This document shows, one piece after another, positions 15,215 through 25,283 of a DNA stretch of 64,000 nt (position 1 is its first letter; each line of letters starts with the position of its first letter). Made by a program: the position numbers and the translations under genes. Origin of the DNA: Streptomyces aureocirculatus (lineage in GTDB: Bacteria > Actinomycetota > Actinomycetes > Streptomycetales > Streptomycetaceae); contig NZ_JOAP01000008.1 of the NCBI RefSeq assembly GCF_000720475.1, positions 62,001 to 126,000 on the forward strand, read 5' to 3'. The notes under the pieces are model-generated. The model did not search any database, was not told the DNA's origin, and was given only the letters and a program-made list of their open reading frames with translations.

Positions 15215-18200
15215 ATGTCTGCCTGCGTCCCCACCAGCGCCACCGACCCGGCTCATGGCCCCGACGCCCAGCAGCCGCACGCGCCACCACCGCGCAGGAA
15301 GTTCCGCATCGCCGGCGCCGACGTCTCCGCGTCCCTGGCCGTCTTCCTGATCGCACTGCCGCTGTCCCTGGGCATCGCCCTCGCGACCGGCGCCCCGCTC
15401 CAGGCGGGCCTGGTCGCCGCCGCCGTCGGCGGCCTCGTCGCCGGTCGTCTCGGCGGGTCCCCGCTCCAGGTCAGCGGCCCCGCCGCGGGGCTCACGGTCG
15501 TCACGGCCGACCTCATCCAGCGATTCGGATGGCGGACCACCTGCGCCATCACCGTCCTCGCGGGCCTCGCCCAGATCGGCCTCGGCTGTCTGCGCGTGGC
15601 ACGCTCGGCGCTCGCCGTGAGCCCGGCCGTCGTCCACGGAATGCTCGCAGGCATCGGCGTCACCATCGCCGTCGCCCAGTTGCACATCGTCCTCGGCGGG
15701 ACACCACAGAGCTCAGTGATCGCCAACCTCGGCGCGCTCCCCGCCCAGTTGGCCGACCTGCATCCGGCGGCCGTGTCGATCAGCGCCCTGACCCTGGTGG
15801 TCCTGTTCCTGTGGCCCCGGATCCCCGGCCGCGTCGGCCGGATGGCACGCGTCGTCCCCGCACCGCTCGTCGCCGTCACCGCCGCCACCGGCCTCACCGG
15901 CCTGACCGCGCTCGCCGTGGAGAGGGTGGATCTGCCGTCCTGGCGCAGCCACGCGCTGGCCGGACTGCCCGAGGGCCCCGCTCTCGGACTGGTGGCGGCG
16001 GTGCTCGCCACGACGCTGGTGTGCAGCGTCCAGTCGCTGCTCGGCGCGGTCGCCATCGACAAGCTCACCGCCCAGCGCACCAGTGCGCAGGGCCGCCCCG
16101 GCTGTGCCGACCTGGACCGCGAGCTGCTCGGCCAGGGCGCGGCGAACATGGCGTCCGGAGCGCTCGGCGGGCTGCCGATCGCCGGGGTGGCGGTGCGCAG
16201 CGTGGCGAATGTCCGGGCCGGTGCCGTCAGCAGGAACTCCACGATGCTGCACGGCGTTTGGGTGGTAGTGGCCTCCCTGCTCCTCGTGCCCGTCCTGGAG
16301 CTGATCCCGCTCGCCGCGCTCGCCGCCCTCGTCATGGCCATCGGCATCCAGATGGTCAGCCTGAATCACATCCGTACGGTCAGCAGGCACCGCGAGTTCC
16401 TCGTCTACGCCGCCACCATCCTCGGCGTGGTCGTGTTCGGGGTCCTGGAGGGCGTGACCATCGGCATCGCCGTCGCCGTGTCCGTCGCCCTGCACCGCCT
16501 CGCCCGCACCCGCATCACCTGCGAGGAGGACTCCGAGGGCGTGCACCACGTACACGTACGCGGGCAGTTGACGTTCCTCGCGGTGCCCCGGCTCAGCCGC
16601 TGTCTGCACCACGTGCCGCCGCGGGCGCACGCCGTCGTGGAGCTCGACGGTTCCTTCATGGACCACGCGGCGTACGAGTCGCTGCACAGTTGGCTGGACG
16701 CACATGCCGCGCAGGGCGGCACCGCCGAGGTCACCGGCCGCGGTGGGCAGCGCATCGCCGAGCCCGCCGCGACGTCCCACTGCGGCTGCCGCCCCTGGAC
16801 GCCCTGGCGCAACCACCAGTGCGACAGCGAGAGCGAAAGCCCCCGGGAGAGCCCGGGCCCCGAGCGCCCCGAACAGCATCAACTGGCCAAGGGCATCAGC
16901 GCGTTCCAGCGGCACACCGCGCCGCGGGTGCGCGGGGAACTGGCCCGGCTCGCGCGCGAGGGCCAGCGACCCGTGCAGCTCTTCCTCACCTGCGCCGACT
17001 CCCGTGTGGTTACGTCGATGATCACGTCGAGCGGTCCCGGCGACCTGTTCGTCGTGCGCAACGTCGGCAACCTCGTGCCGCTGCCCGGCGCCGAGAGCGG
17101 CGACGACTCGGTGGCGGCCGCGATCGAGTACGCGGTGGACCTGCTGCAGGTCAAGTCCATCACCGTATGCGGGCATTCGGGCTGCGGCGCGATGCAGGCC
17201 CTGCTCACCACGCCGCCGACCGGCGCGCAGACGCCCCTCAAGAGGTGGCTCCGGCACGGGTTGCCGAGCCTGGCACGGATGGCCGAGCAAGGTCTCGCGA
17301 ACGCGAGCTCCACCACGGCCGCGAGCCCCATCAGGGCTGGGAGCCCCACCACGGCTGGAAACCCCACCACTGCCGGAGGCACCACCACCGCCGCAAGCCC
17401 CACGACGGCTGAGAGCCCCACCGCGTCCGCGAACCCCACCACTGCCGGAGGCACCACCACCGCCGCAAGCGCCACCACGGCCGGAGGCACCACCACCGCC
17501 GCAAGCCCCACCACGGCCGGAGGCACCACCACCGCCGCAAGCCCCACCACGGCCGGAGGCACCACCACCGCCGCGAGCCCCACCACGGCCGGAGGCACCA
17601 CCACGGCCGCGAACCCCACCACGGCCGGAGGCCCCACCACGGCCGCGGCACCACCCACCGCGTCCGCCGAGCCTGCCACCTGCACCTCATCCAGCGAGCC
17701 CGGCTCCCACACGGCACCCGGCACGCCCGCCTCGTACGCGGCACCGGCACCGGCACCGGCACCGGCATCGCCATCGCCATCGCCATCGCCATCGCCATCG
17801 GCATCGGCATCGGCATCGGCATCCGCACCGTCCACCAAGCCCGCCCCCGTGCGTGGAACCACCCCCTCCCCAGGGCCGGAAGCCACCCCCGCCTTCGGCC
17901 TGGAGGGGGCACCCCCCGGCCCGGAGGCCACGCCCCCCAGGCCGGAGGCCACGCCCCCCAGGCCCTGGCCGCGCCTCGCGGGCAGGGCCCCCGCCGACGC
18001 CGTCGAACAGCTCTGCCTCACCAACGTCGTCCAGCAGCTCGAGCATCTGCGGGCGTACGAGGTCGTGGCGAAGCGGCTTGCCGAAGGGACGCTGGAGCTG
18101 CACGGGATGTACTTCGACGTGGGCGAGGCGCAGGCGTATCTGCTGACCGACGGCTCGGACGGCGGACGAGGGGGTGGGACGGCGCCCGCTGGGCAGGCAC

Positions 18201-18250
18201 CTGACGAGGTGTTCAGCCAGGTCACCCCCGCCCGGCCGGTAGAGGTCTAA
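15215..18250 (+). CDS. SulP transporter - STAS - beta-carbonic anhydrase fusion
   Basis: 1011 aa from ATG 15215, which has a strong GGAGGAG ribosome binding site. Residues about 30-430 are a SulP (SLC26-like) anion transporter with 10-12 hydrophobic segments and the early [11 protein letters not shown] motif. About 440-515 is a STAS-like domain. About 550 to the end is a beta-carbonic anhydrase with zinc ligands Cys593 and Asp595 (FLTCADSR) and His654 and Cys657 (CGHSGCGAM). SulP-CA fusions are known and are thought to couple bicarbonate transport to CO2 interconversion. Here the CA domain is split by an insert of about 220 residues (697-920) of [11 protein letters not shown] repeats and Ala-Pro/Ser-Pro runs. 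The C-terminal CA helices resume at [10 protein letters not shown]. Confidence 0.88.
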   Translation: MSACVPTSATDPAHGPDAQQPHAPPPRRKFRIAGADVSASLAVFLIALPLSLGIALATGAPLQAGLVAAAVGGLVAGRLGGSPLQVSGPAAGLTVVTADLIQRFGWRTTCAITVLAGLAQIGLGCLRVARSALAVSPAVVHGMLAGIGVTIAVAQLHIVLGGTPQSSVIANLGALPAQLADLHPAAVSISALTLVVLFLWPRIPGRVGRMARVVPAPLVAVTAATGLTGLTALAVERVDLPSWRSHALAGLPEGPALGLVAAVLATTLVCSVQSLLGAVAIDKLTAQRTSAQGRPGCADLDRELLGQGAANMASGALGGLPIAGVAVRSVANVRAGAVSRNSTMLHGVWVVVASLLLVPVLELIPLAALAALVMAIGIQMVSLNHIRTVSRHREFLVYAATILGVVVFGVLEGVTIGIAVAVSVALHRLARTRITCEEDSEGVHHVHVRGQLTFLAVPRLSRCLHHVPPRAHAVVELDGSFMDHAAYESLHSWLDAHAAQGGTAEVTGRGGQRIAEPAATSHCGCRPWTPWRNHQCDSESESPRESPGPERPEQHQLAKGISAFQRHTAPRVRGELARLAREGQRPVQLFLTCADSRVVTSMITSSGPGDLFVVRNVGNLVPLPGAESGDDSVAAAIEYAVDLLQVKSITVCGHSGCGAMQALLTTPPTGAQTPLKRWLRHGLPSLARMAEQGLANASSTTAASPIRAGSPTTAGNPTTAGGTTTAASPTTAESPTASANPTTAGGTTTAASATTAGGTTTAASPTTAGGTTTAASPTTAGGTTTAASPTTAGGTTTAANPTTAGGPTTAAAPPTASAEPATCTSSSEPGSHTAPGTPASYAAPAPAPAPASPSPSPSPSPSASASASASAPSTKPAPVRGTTPSPGPEATPAFGLEGAPPGPEATPPRPEATPPRPWPRLAGRAPADAVEQLCLTNVVQQLEHLRAYEVVAKRLAEGTLELHGMYFDVGEAQAYLLTDGSDGGRGGGTAPAGQAPDEVFSQVTPARPVEV
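17305..17830 (+). repeat. In-frame tandem repeats inside the carbonic anhydrase domain
   Basis: About eight 36-bp units encode variants of [12 protein letters not shown] (core ACGGCCGGAGGCACCACC). They are followed at about 17742-17827 by hexanucleotide runs (GGCACC)n, (GCCATC)n and (GGCATC)n encoding Ala-Pro, Ser-Pro and Ser-Ala stretches. All keep the reading frame. Unit-to-unit identity is high, indicating recent expansion. Confidence 0.9.
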
Positions 18251-18341
18251 ACCAATTTCCGGCAAGCCCTTGTCACCGGGGCCGGGTGTCTGATGAGCTG
18301 TGGCCTGGGACACAACGGACACCCTGGGAAAGGGAGATGTC

Positions 18342-20306
18342 GTGAGCAACGAAAGCCTGGCCAACCTGCTCAAGGAGGACCGCAGGTTCGCGCCACCGGC
18401 CGACCTGGCGGCGCACGCCAATGTCACGGCGGAGGCGTATGAACAGGCCAAGGCTGACAGGCTCGGCTTCTGGGCCACGCAGGCCCGTCGGCTGACCTGG
18501 GCCACCGAACCGACAGAGACGCTCGACTGGTCGAACCCGCCGTTCGCGAAGTGGTTCAAGGACGGCCGTCTCAACGTCGCGTACAACTGTGTGGACCGCC
18601 ATGTCGAGGCGGGCCACGGCGACCGGGTGGCCATCCACTTCGAGGGCGAGCCGGGGGACAGCAGGGCCATCACCTACGCCGAGCTGAAGGACGAGGTCAG
18701 CCGCGCGGCCAACGCGCTCACCGACCTCGGCGTGAGCGCGGGCGACCGGGTCGCGGTCTATCTGCCGATGATCCCCGAGGCGGTCGTGGCCATGCTGGCG
18801 TGCGCGCGCATCGGCGCCGCGCACTCGGTGGTCTTCGGCGGCTTCTCCGCCGACGCCATCGCCACGCGCATCAAGGACGCCGACGCCAAGCTCGTCATCA
18901 CCGCCGACGGGGGCTATCGCCGGGGCAAGCCGTCCGCGCTCAAGCCCGCGGTCGACGAGGCCCTGAGCCGCGAGGGCACGCAGGGCGTCGGCAAGGTCCT
19001 GGTCGTCCGGCGCACCGAGCAGGACGTGGCCTGGACCGAGGGCCGCGACCTGTGGTGGCACGACGTGGTCGGCAAGCAGTCCGCGGAGCACACGCCCGAG
19101 GCGTTCGAGGCCGAGCAGCCGCTGTTCGTCCTCTACACCTCCGGGACGACGGGCAAGCCGAAGGGCATCCTGCACACGTCCGGTGGCTATCTGACGCAGG
19201 CTTCGTACACCCACCACGCCGTCTTCGACCTCAAGCCGGAGACCGACGTCTACTGGTGCACGGCCGACATCGGCTGGGTGACAGGACACTCGTACATCAC
19301 CTACGGACCGCTCTCGAACGGCGCGACCCAGGTGATCTACGAGGGCACCCCGGACACCCCGCACCAGGGCCGGTTCTGGGAGATCGTGCAGAAGTACGGG
19401 GTCACGATCCTGTACACGGCGCCCACGGCGATCCGTACGTTCATGAAGTGGGGCGACGACATCCCCGCCAAGTTCGACCTCAGCAGCCTGCGGGTGCTCG
19501 GGTCGGTGGGCGAGCCGATCAACCCCGAGGCGTGGGTCTGGTACCGCAAGCACATCGGCGGCGACACATGCCCGATCGTGGACACCTGGTGGCAGACCGA
19601 GACCGGCGCGATGATGATCTCGCCGCTGCCCGGTGTGACCGAGACCAAGCCGGGCTCCGCGCAGCGCGCGCTGCCCGGGATCGCGGCCACCGTCGTGGAC
19701 GACGAGGCGCGCGAGGTGCCGGACGGCGGCGGCGGCTATCTGGTGCTCACCGAGCCGTGGCCGTCCATGCTGCGCACCATCTGGGGCGACGACCAGCGGT
19801 TCATCGACACGTACTGGTCGCGTTTCGAGGGCAAGTACTTCGCCGGGGACGGCGCGAAGAAGGACGACGACGGGGACATCTGGCTGCTCGGCCGGGTCGA
19901 CGACGTCATGCTCGTCTCCGGGCACAACATCTCCACCACCGAGGTCGAATCGGCACTCGTGTCCCACCCGTCCGTCGCCGAGGCCGCGGTCGTCGGTGCC
20001 GCGGACGAGACCACCGGGCAGGCCATCGTCGCCTTCGTGATCCTGCGGGGGACGGCCGACGCGGACGACGTGGAGCTGATGGGCCAACTGCGCAACCATG
20101 TGGGGACGACGCTCGGGCCCATCGCCAAGCCCAAGCGGATCCTGCCCGTGGCCGAACTGCCGAAGACACGGTCCGGGAAGATCATGCGGCGGCTGCTGCG
20201 GGACGTCGCGGAGAACCGCCAGCTCGGTGACGTGACCACGCTGACGGACTCGTCCGTGATGGACCTGATCCAGTCCAAGCTCCCGGCCGCGCCCAGCGAG
20301 GACTAG
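18342..20306 (+). CDS. acsA: Acetyl-coenzyme A synthetase
   Basis: 654 aa, the normal length for AMP-forming acetate-CoA ligase. The GTG at 18342 is preceded by AGGGAG. The P-loop-like adenylation motif YTSGTTGKPKG, the Acs-typical DTWWQTETG, the hinge and ATP-binding region (YFAGDGAKKD, LLGRVDDVMLVSGHN) and the C-terminal SGKIMRR lysine are all present. That lysine is the usual target of reversible acetylation. It activates acetate to acetyl-CoA in the cytoplasm. It is monocistronic with a good terminator downstream. Confidence 0.97.
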   Translation: MSNESLANLLKEDRRFAPPADLAAHANVTAEAYEQAKADRLGFWATQARRLTWATEPTETLDWSNPPFAKWFKDGRLNVAYNCVDRHVEAGHGDRVAIHFEGEPGDSRAITYAELKDEVSRAANALTDLGVSAGDRVAVYLPMIPEAVVAMLACARIGAAHSVVFGGFSADAIATRIKDADAKLVITADGGYRRGKPSALKPAVDEALSREGTQGVGKVLVVRRTEQDVAWTEGRDLWWHDVVGKQSAEHTPEAFEAEQPLFVLYTSGTTGKPKGILHTSGGYLTQASYTHHAVFDLKPETDVYWCTADIGWVTGHSYITYGPLSNGATQVIYEGTPDTPHQGRFWEIVQKYGVTILYTAPTAIRTFMKWGDDIPAKFDLSSLRVLGSVGEPINPEAWVWYRKHIGGDTCPIVDTWWQTETGAMMISPLPGVTETKPGSAQRALPGIAATVVDDEAREVPDGGGGYLVLTEPWPSMLRTIWGDDQRFIDTYWSRFEGKYFAGDGAKKDDDGDIWLLGRVDDVMLVSGHNISTTEVESALVSHPSVAEAAVVGAADETTGQAIVAFVILRGTADADDVELMGQLRNHVGTTLGPIAKPKRILPVAELPKTRSGKIMRRLLRDVAENRQLGDVTTLTDSSVMDLIQSKLPAAPSED

Positions 20307-20388
20307 CTCCCCGACGCGACCGGCGCCCAGCGGCACCCAGCGGCACCCAGCGGCACCCAGAAGAACCCGGCAGTACCCCGCAGCACCC

Positions 20389-20425
20389 AGGGGCACCCCG
20401 CGCACCCGCGCCGGGTGCCCCTTTT
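20389..20425 (+). terminator. Rho-independent terminator of acsA
   Basis: AGGGGCACCC and GGGTGCCCCT form a perfect 10-bp stem with a 14-nt loop. The second arm runs into CTTTTG, giving a short T-run on the plus strand. It lies about 80 bp after the acsA stop, beyond a run of CGGCACCCAG repeats. Confidence 0.85.
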
Positions 20426-20576
20426 GTGTTTAGGGTGGCATTCGCCGGATACATTCCGACGCACGTTTAGGTACGCTAAGAATCAACGTCAACAACGCGA
20501 CAAGAAACACCTAGGTGCGCCGGGAAGTCTGGTCGGCATGTGCTCTGCCCTGCCTACCCGACGGAGGTCGTCTCTC

Positions 20577-21974
20577 GTGGCCGCGCCCACCCCCACCACC
20601 CGCAAGTTCCTCGGCCGTCTCTCCCTGCCCGAGCGCAATTTCGTCGCCGAGGCGCTGCGTACCGAGACCGTGGGCGGCGTACTCCTCCTGCTGGCCGCGA
20701 TCGCCGCGCTGATCTGGGCGAACACTCCGATCAAGGAGAGCTACGAGAGCGTCAGGGACTTCCACGTCGGGCCCGGCTCGCTCGGCCTCGACCTGTCCGT
20801 GCAGCACTGGGCCGCCGACGGGCTGCTCGCGGTGTTCTTCTTCGTCGCCGGCATCGAGCTCAAGCGCGAACTGGTCGCCGGTGACCTGCGCGACCCCAAG
20901 GCCGCTGCGCTGCCGGTGATCGCCGCGCTCTGCGGCATGGCCGCGCCCGCGCTCGTCTACACCCTGGTCAACACCGTCGGCGGCGGTTCCGCCGACGGCT
21001 GGGCGGTGCCGACGGCGACCGACATCGCCTTCGCCCTCGCGGTCCTCGCGGTCATCGGCACCTCGCTGCCGTCGTCGCTGCGCGCCTTCCTGCTGACGCT
21101 CGCCGTCGTCGACGACCTCTTCGCCATCCTGATCATCGCGATCTTCTTCACCAGCGACCTGAACTTCGCGGCACTCGGCGGCGCGGTCATCGGCCTCGCG
21201 GTCTTCTGGCTGCTGCTGCGCAAGGGCGTACGCGGCTGGTACGTGTACGTGCCGCTGGCCCTGGCCGTCTGGGGCCTGATGTACAACAGCGGCGTACACG
21301 CCACCATCGCCGGTGTGGCCATGGGCCTGATGCTGCGCTGCCACAAGGAGGAGGGCGAGCCGCACTCCCCCGGCGAGCACATCGAGCATCTGGTGCGCCC
21401 CCTCTCGGCGGGGCTCGCCGTGCCGCTGTTCGCGCTGTTCAGCGCCGGTGTCGCCGTCTCCGGCGGGGTGCTCGGGGACGTTTTCGCCAAGCCGGAGACG
21501 CTCGGCGTGGTCCTCGGCCTCGTCGTCGGCAAGGTCGTCGGCATCTTCGGCGGCACCTGGCTCGCCGCCCGCTTCACCCGGGCCGAGCTGAACGAGGATC
21601 TGGCCTGGCCCGACGTCTTCGCGGTCGCCTCGCTCGCCGGGATCGGGTTCACGGTGTCCCTGCTCATCGGGGAACTCGCCTTCAGCGACGACCCGGTGCT
21701 CACCGACGAAATCAAGGCCGCCGTGCTGATCGGGTCCCTGACAGCGGCCGTGCTGTCCGCGATCCTGCTGAAGGTACGCGACGTGAAGTACCGCAAGCTG
21801 TGGGAGGACGAGGAGCGCGACGACGACCTCAGCGGCATCCCCGACATCTACGAACAGGACGACCCGGCCTACCACCTGCGCATGGCGGACATCTACCAGA
21901 AGAAGGCGGACGAGCACCGGCGACGTGCGCGACAGGCGGCCGGATCGAGCGACGCGGGCGACGGTCCGGCATGA
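20577..21974 (+). CDS. nhaA: Na+/H+ antiporter NhaA
   Basis: 465-aa, 12-helix antiporter. GTG 20577 is chosen because GGAGG lies 9 bp upstream and the protein then begins just ahead of the first amphipathic segment. The paired Asp of helix V appears in FLLTLAVVDDLFAILI, and the first discontinuous helix in WAVPTATDIAFALAV. The C-terminal roughly 50 residues are charged and cytoplasmic (DEERDDDLSG, KKADEHRRRAR), longer than in the E. coli protein. It exchanges Na+ for protons to maintain pH and salt balance. Confidence 0.94.
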   Translation: MAAPTPTTRKFLGRLSLPERNFVAEALRTETVGGVLLLLAAIAALIWANTPIKESYESVRDFHVGPGSLGLDLSVQHWAADGLLAVFFFVAGIELKRELVAGDLRDPKAAALPVIAALCGMAAPALVYTLVNTVGGGSADGWAVPTATDIAFALAVLAVIGTSLPSSLRAFLLTLAVVDDLFAILIIAIFFTSDLNFAALGGAVIGLAVFWLLLRKGVRGWYVYVPLALAVWGLMYNSGVHATIAGVAMGLMLRCHKEEGEPHSPGEHIEHLVRPLSAGLAVPLFALFSAGVAVSGGVLGDVFAKPETLGVVLGLVVGKVVGIFGGTWLAARFTRAELNEDLAWPDVFAVASLAGIGFTVSLLIGELAFSDDPVLTDEIKAAVLIGSLTAAVLSAILLKVRDVKYRKLWEDEERDDDLSGIPDIYEQDDPAYHLRMADIYQKKADEHRRRARQAAGSSDAGDGPA

Positions 21975-22019
21975 TCTGACCAGGAACACGACCCGAAGCA
22001 GAGGAATGAGGAGCAAGCG

Positions 22020-22517
22020 ATGAGCTCACCCGACGGTCCCGTCGGCACCGAACGCAGCCTCGGCCAGCTCGTCTCAGCGGCGAGCAAAGAGATGTCGGAG
22101 CTGGTGCACGACGAGATCGCGCTGGTCAAGGCCCAGCTCACGCAGGACGTCAAGCGCGGTGCGATCGGCAGCGCCGCGTTCATCGCGGCGACCGCCGTCC
22201 TCATCTTCTCGCTGCCGATGCTGAGCTTCGCCCTGGCGTACGGCATCCGCACCTGGAGCGGCTGGAACCTGGCGATCTGCTTCGTGCTGTCCTTCGCCGC
22301 GAACGTCCTGGTGGCCGGAGTCCTCGCACTGATCGGTGTGATCTTCGCCAAGAAGGCCGCCAGGGGCAAGGGCCCGCAGAAGGCCGCGGCCGCCGCCAAG
22401 GAGACCGCCGCCGTCCTCGCGCACGCCAAGCCGCACCCGCGCGCCGTCCCCCCGGCGGTGACCGTGGAGCTTGAGGCGGGTGAGCGGGGCAGCGCTGTGG
22501 CACGCTCGACTTCATGA
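22020..22517 (+). CDS. Actinobacterial holin-superfamily (DUF1469-like) membrane protein
   Basis: 165 aa. An amphipathic N-terminal region with LGQLVSAASKEMSELVHDEIALVKAQL is followed by two transmembrane segments (about 55-80 and 88-115) and a basic, Ala/Lys/Pro-rich tail. This is the pattern of the phage-holin-family/DUF1469 proteins found singly in many Streptomyces; their function is unknown and there is no lysis cassette here. GAGGAGC lies upstream of the ATG. It overlaps the following hydrolase by 4 bp (ATGA). Confidence 0.75.
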   Translation: MSSPDGPVGTERSLGQLVSAASKEMSELVHDEIALVKAQLTQDVKRGAIGSAAFIAATAVLIFSLPMLSFALAYGIRTWSGWNLAICFVLSFAANVLVAGVLALIGVIFAKKAARGKGPQKAAAAAKETAAVLAHAKPHPRAVPPAVTVELEAGERGSAVARSTS

Positions 22518-23515
22518 CGGAGCAAGCCACGCCCTCGGGCAAGACCACGGCAGTGTCCCCCTCGACCGCCCGCACCCCGTCGGCGTTCTCCCCGGGAACC
22601 TCCCCGGCCCCTTCGACGGTACGGATCGAGGGCCCATGGACGCACCGGGACGTCGCCGCCAACGGTGCGCGCTTCCACATCGCCGAGCTCGGCGATGGCC
22701 CGCTTGTGCTGCTCCTGCACGGCTTCCCGCAGTTCTGGTGGACATGGCGGCACCAGCTCGTGGCGCTCGCCGACGCGGGCTTCCGCGCGGTGGCGATGGA
22801 CCTGCGGGGAGTGGGCGGCAGCGACCGGACTCCGCGTGGCTACGACCCGGCCAACCTCGCCCTGGACATCACCGGCGTCGTCCGCTCCCTGGGGGAGCCC
22901 GACGCCGCGCTCGTCGGCCACGACCTGGGCGGCTATCTCGCCTGGACGGCGGCCGTGATGCGGCCCAAGCTGGTGCGCCGCCTCGCCGTCTCCTCGATGC
23001 CGCATCCGCGGCGCTGGCGCTCGGCGATGCTGCGGGACCGCAAGCAGACGACGGCCGGGGCGTACGTGTGGGGCTTCCAGCGGCCGTGGCTGCCCGAGCG
23101 GCAGCTCGTCGCGGACGACGCCGCCCTGGTGGGCAGGCTCGTACGGGACTGGTCCGGACCGAGCCTGCCGGACGACGAGGCCGTGGAGACGTACCGCCGT
23201 GCCATGTGCATCCCCTCGACGGCGCACTGCGCGATCGAGCCGTACCGCTGGATGGTGCGGTCCCTGGCGCGGCCCGACGGCATCCAGTTCAATCGGCGCA
23301 TGAAGCGTCCTGTGCGGGTGCCGACGCTGCATCTGCACGGCTCCCTCGACCCGGTGATGCGTACGCGCAGCGCGGCCGGATCCGGCGAGTACGTCGAAGC
23401 GCCCTACCGCTGGCGGCTGTTCGACGGGCTCGGGCACTTCCCGCACGAGGAGGACCCGGTGGCGTTCTCGTCCGAACTGGTCTCCTGGCTGAAGGACCCC
23501 GAGCCGGACCGGTAG
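22514..23515 (+). CDS. Alpha/beta hydrolase, epoxide-hydrolase-like
   Basis: 333 aa. After a Ser/Thr/Pro-rich leader of about 35 residues it has the oxyanion HGFPQFWWTW motif of epoxide hydrolases. The nucleophile elbow is LVGHDLGGYLAW (Asp nucleophile, as in epoxide hydrolases and dehalogenases). A late acid occurs in LHGSLDPVMR, and the catalytic His in FDGLGHFPHEEDP. Physiological substrate unknown. It is translationally coupled to the upstream holin-family gene, a pairing that appears stable in Streptomyces (recalled). Confidence 0.85.
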   Translation: MTEQATPSGKTTAVSPSTARTPSAFSPGTSPAPSTVRIEGPWTHRDVAANGARFHIAELGDGPLVLLLHGFPQFWWTWRHQLVALADAGFRAVAMDLRGVGGSDRTPRGYDPANLALDITGVVRSLGEPDAALVGHDLGGYLAWTAAVMRPKLVRRLAVSSMPHPRRWRSAMLRDRKQTTAGAYVWGFQRPWLPERQLVADDAALVGRLVRDWSGPSLPDDEAVETYRRAMCIPSTAHCAIEPYRWMVRSLARPDGIQFNRRMKRPVRVPTLHLHGSLDPVMRTRSAAGSGEYVEAPYRWRLFDGLGHFPHEEDPVAFSSELVSWLKDPEPDR

Positions 23516-23539
23516 AGCCGTTCTCACGGTTTTGCGTGC

Positions 23540-23575
23540 GAAGACCCGGGTAACCCGCGGGAAGACCCGGGTAAC
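23540..23575. repeat. Two direct 15-bp GAAGACCCGGGTAAC repeats
   Basis: GAAGACCCGGGTAAC occurs at 23540-23554 and 23561-23575, spaced 21 bp start to start (two helical turns). Each contains the palindrome ACCCGGGT. Placed between the hydrolase stop and a short downstream ORF, it could be a regulator binding site, though no binding protein is known. Confidence 0.55.
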
Positions 23576-23689
23576 TTCGGGGCACCGCGGGGGAACTACT
23601 GTCCGACGAACGCCAATTGCCTGCCGCATAGGCCGATTGGGGCCCTTGGGCGCGGTTACCGACCTTGAGGCACGGGCACACGTCCGGGT

Positions 23690-23884
23690 ATGGGCTGGAC
23701 GCACGACTACAGTGACGTAGCACGCAAGCGCCGCACCGCCACCGTGGTGAACCACGACAGGAGCGGTCCGCGGGATCCGGGACACCCCGAGATGGCGGCT
23801 TCCGTTCAAGCCATCGGCATTCCGCGCATCCTGCGCCGCAGGGCCCGCTGGATGTCCGCCCGGCTGCGCCACACGCGCGACTGA
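23690..23884 (+). CDS. Small basic hypothetical protein
   Basis: 64 aa, no recognisable domain. Third-position GC is high throughout, and the C-terminus is Arg-rich (RILRRRARWMSARLRHTRD). The ribosome binding site is weak (CCGGGT adjoining the ATG). It is located in the gap between a plus-strand hydrolase and the convergent MarP-type protease. I regard it as a plausible but unproven gene. Confidence 0.45.
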   Translation: MGWTHDYSDVARKRRTATVVNHDRSGPRDPGHPEMAASVQAIGIPRILRRRARWMSARLRHTRD

Positions 23885-23953
23885 CCCGACGCCCGGCGTC
23901 CCGGGTCCTCCCCGGCAGACGTCGCGACGCCGCGCCGACCCATCGGACACGCC

Positions 23954-25156
23954 CTAGAGGGCGCACCCCTGGCTGTCGACCTCCTGGTTTGCGGTGCGGC
24001 CGCGCTCGATGTCCTCGCGCACCTCGTCCACCGTCAGCGCGTACCCGGTGTCCGGGTCGTCGAGGGACTTGGCGAACACCACGCCGTAGACCTTGCCCTG
24101 CGGAGTGAGCAGGGGGCCGCCTGAGTTGCCCTGACGGACCGTGGCGTACAGCGAGTACACATCGCGGCGGACCGTGCCCCGGTGGTAGATGTCCGGGCCC
24201 TTCGCCGTGATGCGGCCGCGTACGCGCGCGGAACGCACGTCGTAGGGGCCGTCCTCGGGGAAGCCCGCCACGATCGCGCTGTTGCCGCTCTCCGCGTCCG
24301 TGGAGGTGAACCGCAGTGCCGGGGCGCGCAGCGTGGGTACGTCGAGGACGGCGATGTCGCGCTTCCAGTCGTAGAGCACGACCTTGGCGTCGTACTTCTC
24401 GGCCTCGCCGCCTATCTGCACCTTGGGCTCGTCGACGCCGCCGACCACATGCGCGTTCGTCATCACGCGGCGCGGGGCGAACACGAAGCCGGTGCCTTCG
24501 AGGGCCTTGCCGCAACTGTGCGCGTCACCGCTGACCTTCACGATGGAGCGTTTGGCGGTGGCGGCGACCTTGCTGCCCACGAGCTTGGGGTCCGGCGGCT
24601 CGACGTCCTTGATGGGCTCGTTCGAGAACGGGCTGAAGACCTGCGGGAAGCCGTTGCGCGCGAGGACCGAGGAGAAGTCCGTGAACCAGGTGTCGGCCTG
24701 GCCAGGCAGGGCGCGGTCGACGCCGAGGAGCACCTTGGAGTTGCGGACCTCCTTGCCGAGCGTGGGCAGCGTCGTGCCCGCGAGGAGGGAGCCGATCAGC
24801 CAGGCGACGAGGAGCATGGCGACGACGTTGACCATCGCGCCGCCCGTGGCGTCCAGGGCTCTGGCGGGCTGCCAGGTGATGTGCCGACGCAGTTTGTTGC
24901 CCAGATGGGTGGTGAAGGCCTGGCCGACGGAGGCACAGACGATGACGACGACCACGGCGGCGACGGCCGCGCCGGTGCTGACCTCGGCGCCCTCGTCGGT
25001 GAAGGCGTCCCAGACCACCGGGAGGAGATACACCGCGATGAGGCCGCCGCCGAGGAAGCCGGTCACCGAGAGGATGCCGACGACGAAACCCTGGCGGTAG
25101 CCGACGATCGCGAACCACACGGCGGCGAGCAGCAGCAGGATGTCCAGCAGGTTCAC
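23954..25156 (-). CDS. MarP-type membrane serine protease (CvpA + trypsin domain)
   Basis: 400 aa from GTG 25156, with GAGGA upstream. Residues 1-165 form a CvpA-like four-helix membrane region. Residues about 200-400 are a chymotrypsin-fold protease with the catalytic His in MTNAHVVGG, Asp in DWKRDIAVLDV and Ser in VRQGNSGGPLL. This is the architecture of M. tuberculosis MarP, a periplasmic protease needed for acid resistance. Two Cys (SCGK and SQGCAL) could form the known disulfide. It follows the Nudix gene on the same strand with a gap of about 128 bp. Confidence 0.9.
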   Translation of the reverse strand: MNLLDILLLLAAVWFAIVGYRQGFVVGILSVTGFLGGGLIAVYLLPVVWDAFTDEGAEVSTGAAVAAVVVVIVCASVGQAFTTHLGNKLRRHITWQPARALDATGGAMVNVVAMLLVAWLIGSLLAGTTLPTLGKEVRNSKVLLGVDRALPGQADTWFTDFSSVLARNGFPQVFSPFSNEPIKDVEPPDPKLVGSKVAATAKRSIVKVSGDAHSCGKALEGTGFVFAPRRVMTNAHVVGGVDEPKVQIGGEAEKYDAKVVLYDWKRDIAVLDVPTLRAPALRFTSTDAESGNSAIVAGFPEDGPYDVRSARVRGRITAKGPDIYHRGTVRRDVYSLYATVRQGNSGGPLLTPQGKVYGVVFAKSLDDPDTGYALTVDEVREDIERGRTANQEVDSQGCAL

Positions 25157-25283
25157 GGAATTCAGTCCTCGCCTCGCATCATTGCCCGCCTCGCCTCGCC
25201 TCGCGATTGCCGTGGGGAGCGGGACGGCTCCCCCGCCCCGCGGGACGGGGGAGCCGTCCCGGGCCCCGGTCCCCGCAACCTTG

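Noticed and set aside
17305..17830. Regular repeats resembling a CRISPR array
   Set aside because: The units are contiguous and encode an in-frame amino acid repeat; there are no unique spacers and no cas genes.
18273..20405. 710-residue minus-strand frame opposite acsA
   Set aside because: Antisense shadow; acsA carries complete catalytic motifs.
20511..22016. 501-residue minus-strand frame opposite nhaA
   Set aside because: Antisense shadow without domains; NhaA helices are unambiguous on the plus strand.
22020..22517. Holin-family protein as evidence of a prophage
   Set aside because: It lies in a conserved core region without lysis or structural phage genes; the family is common as a stand-alone gene in Streptomyces.
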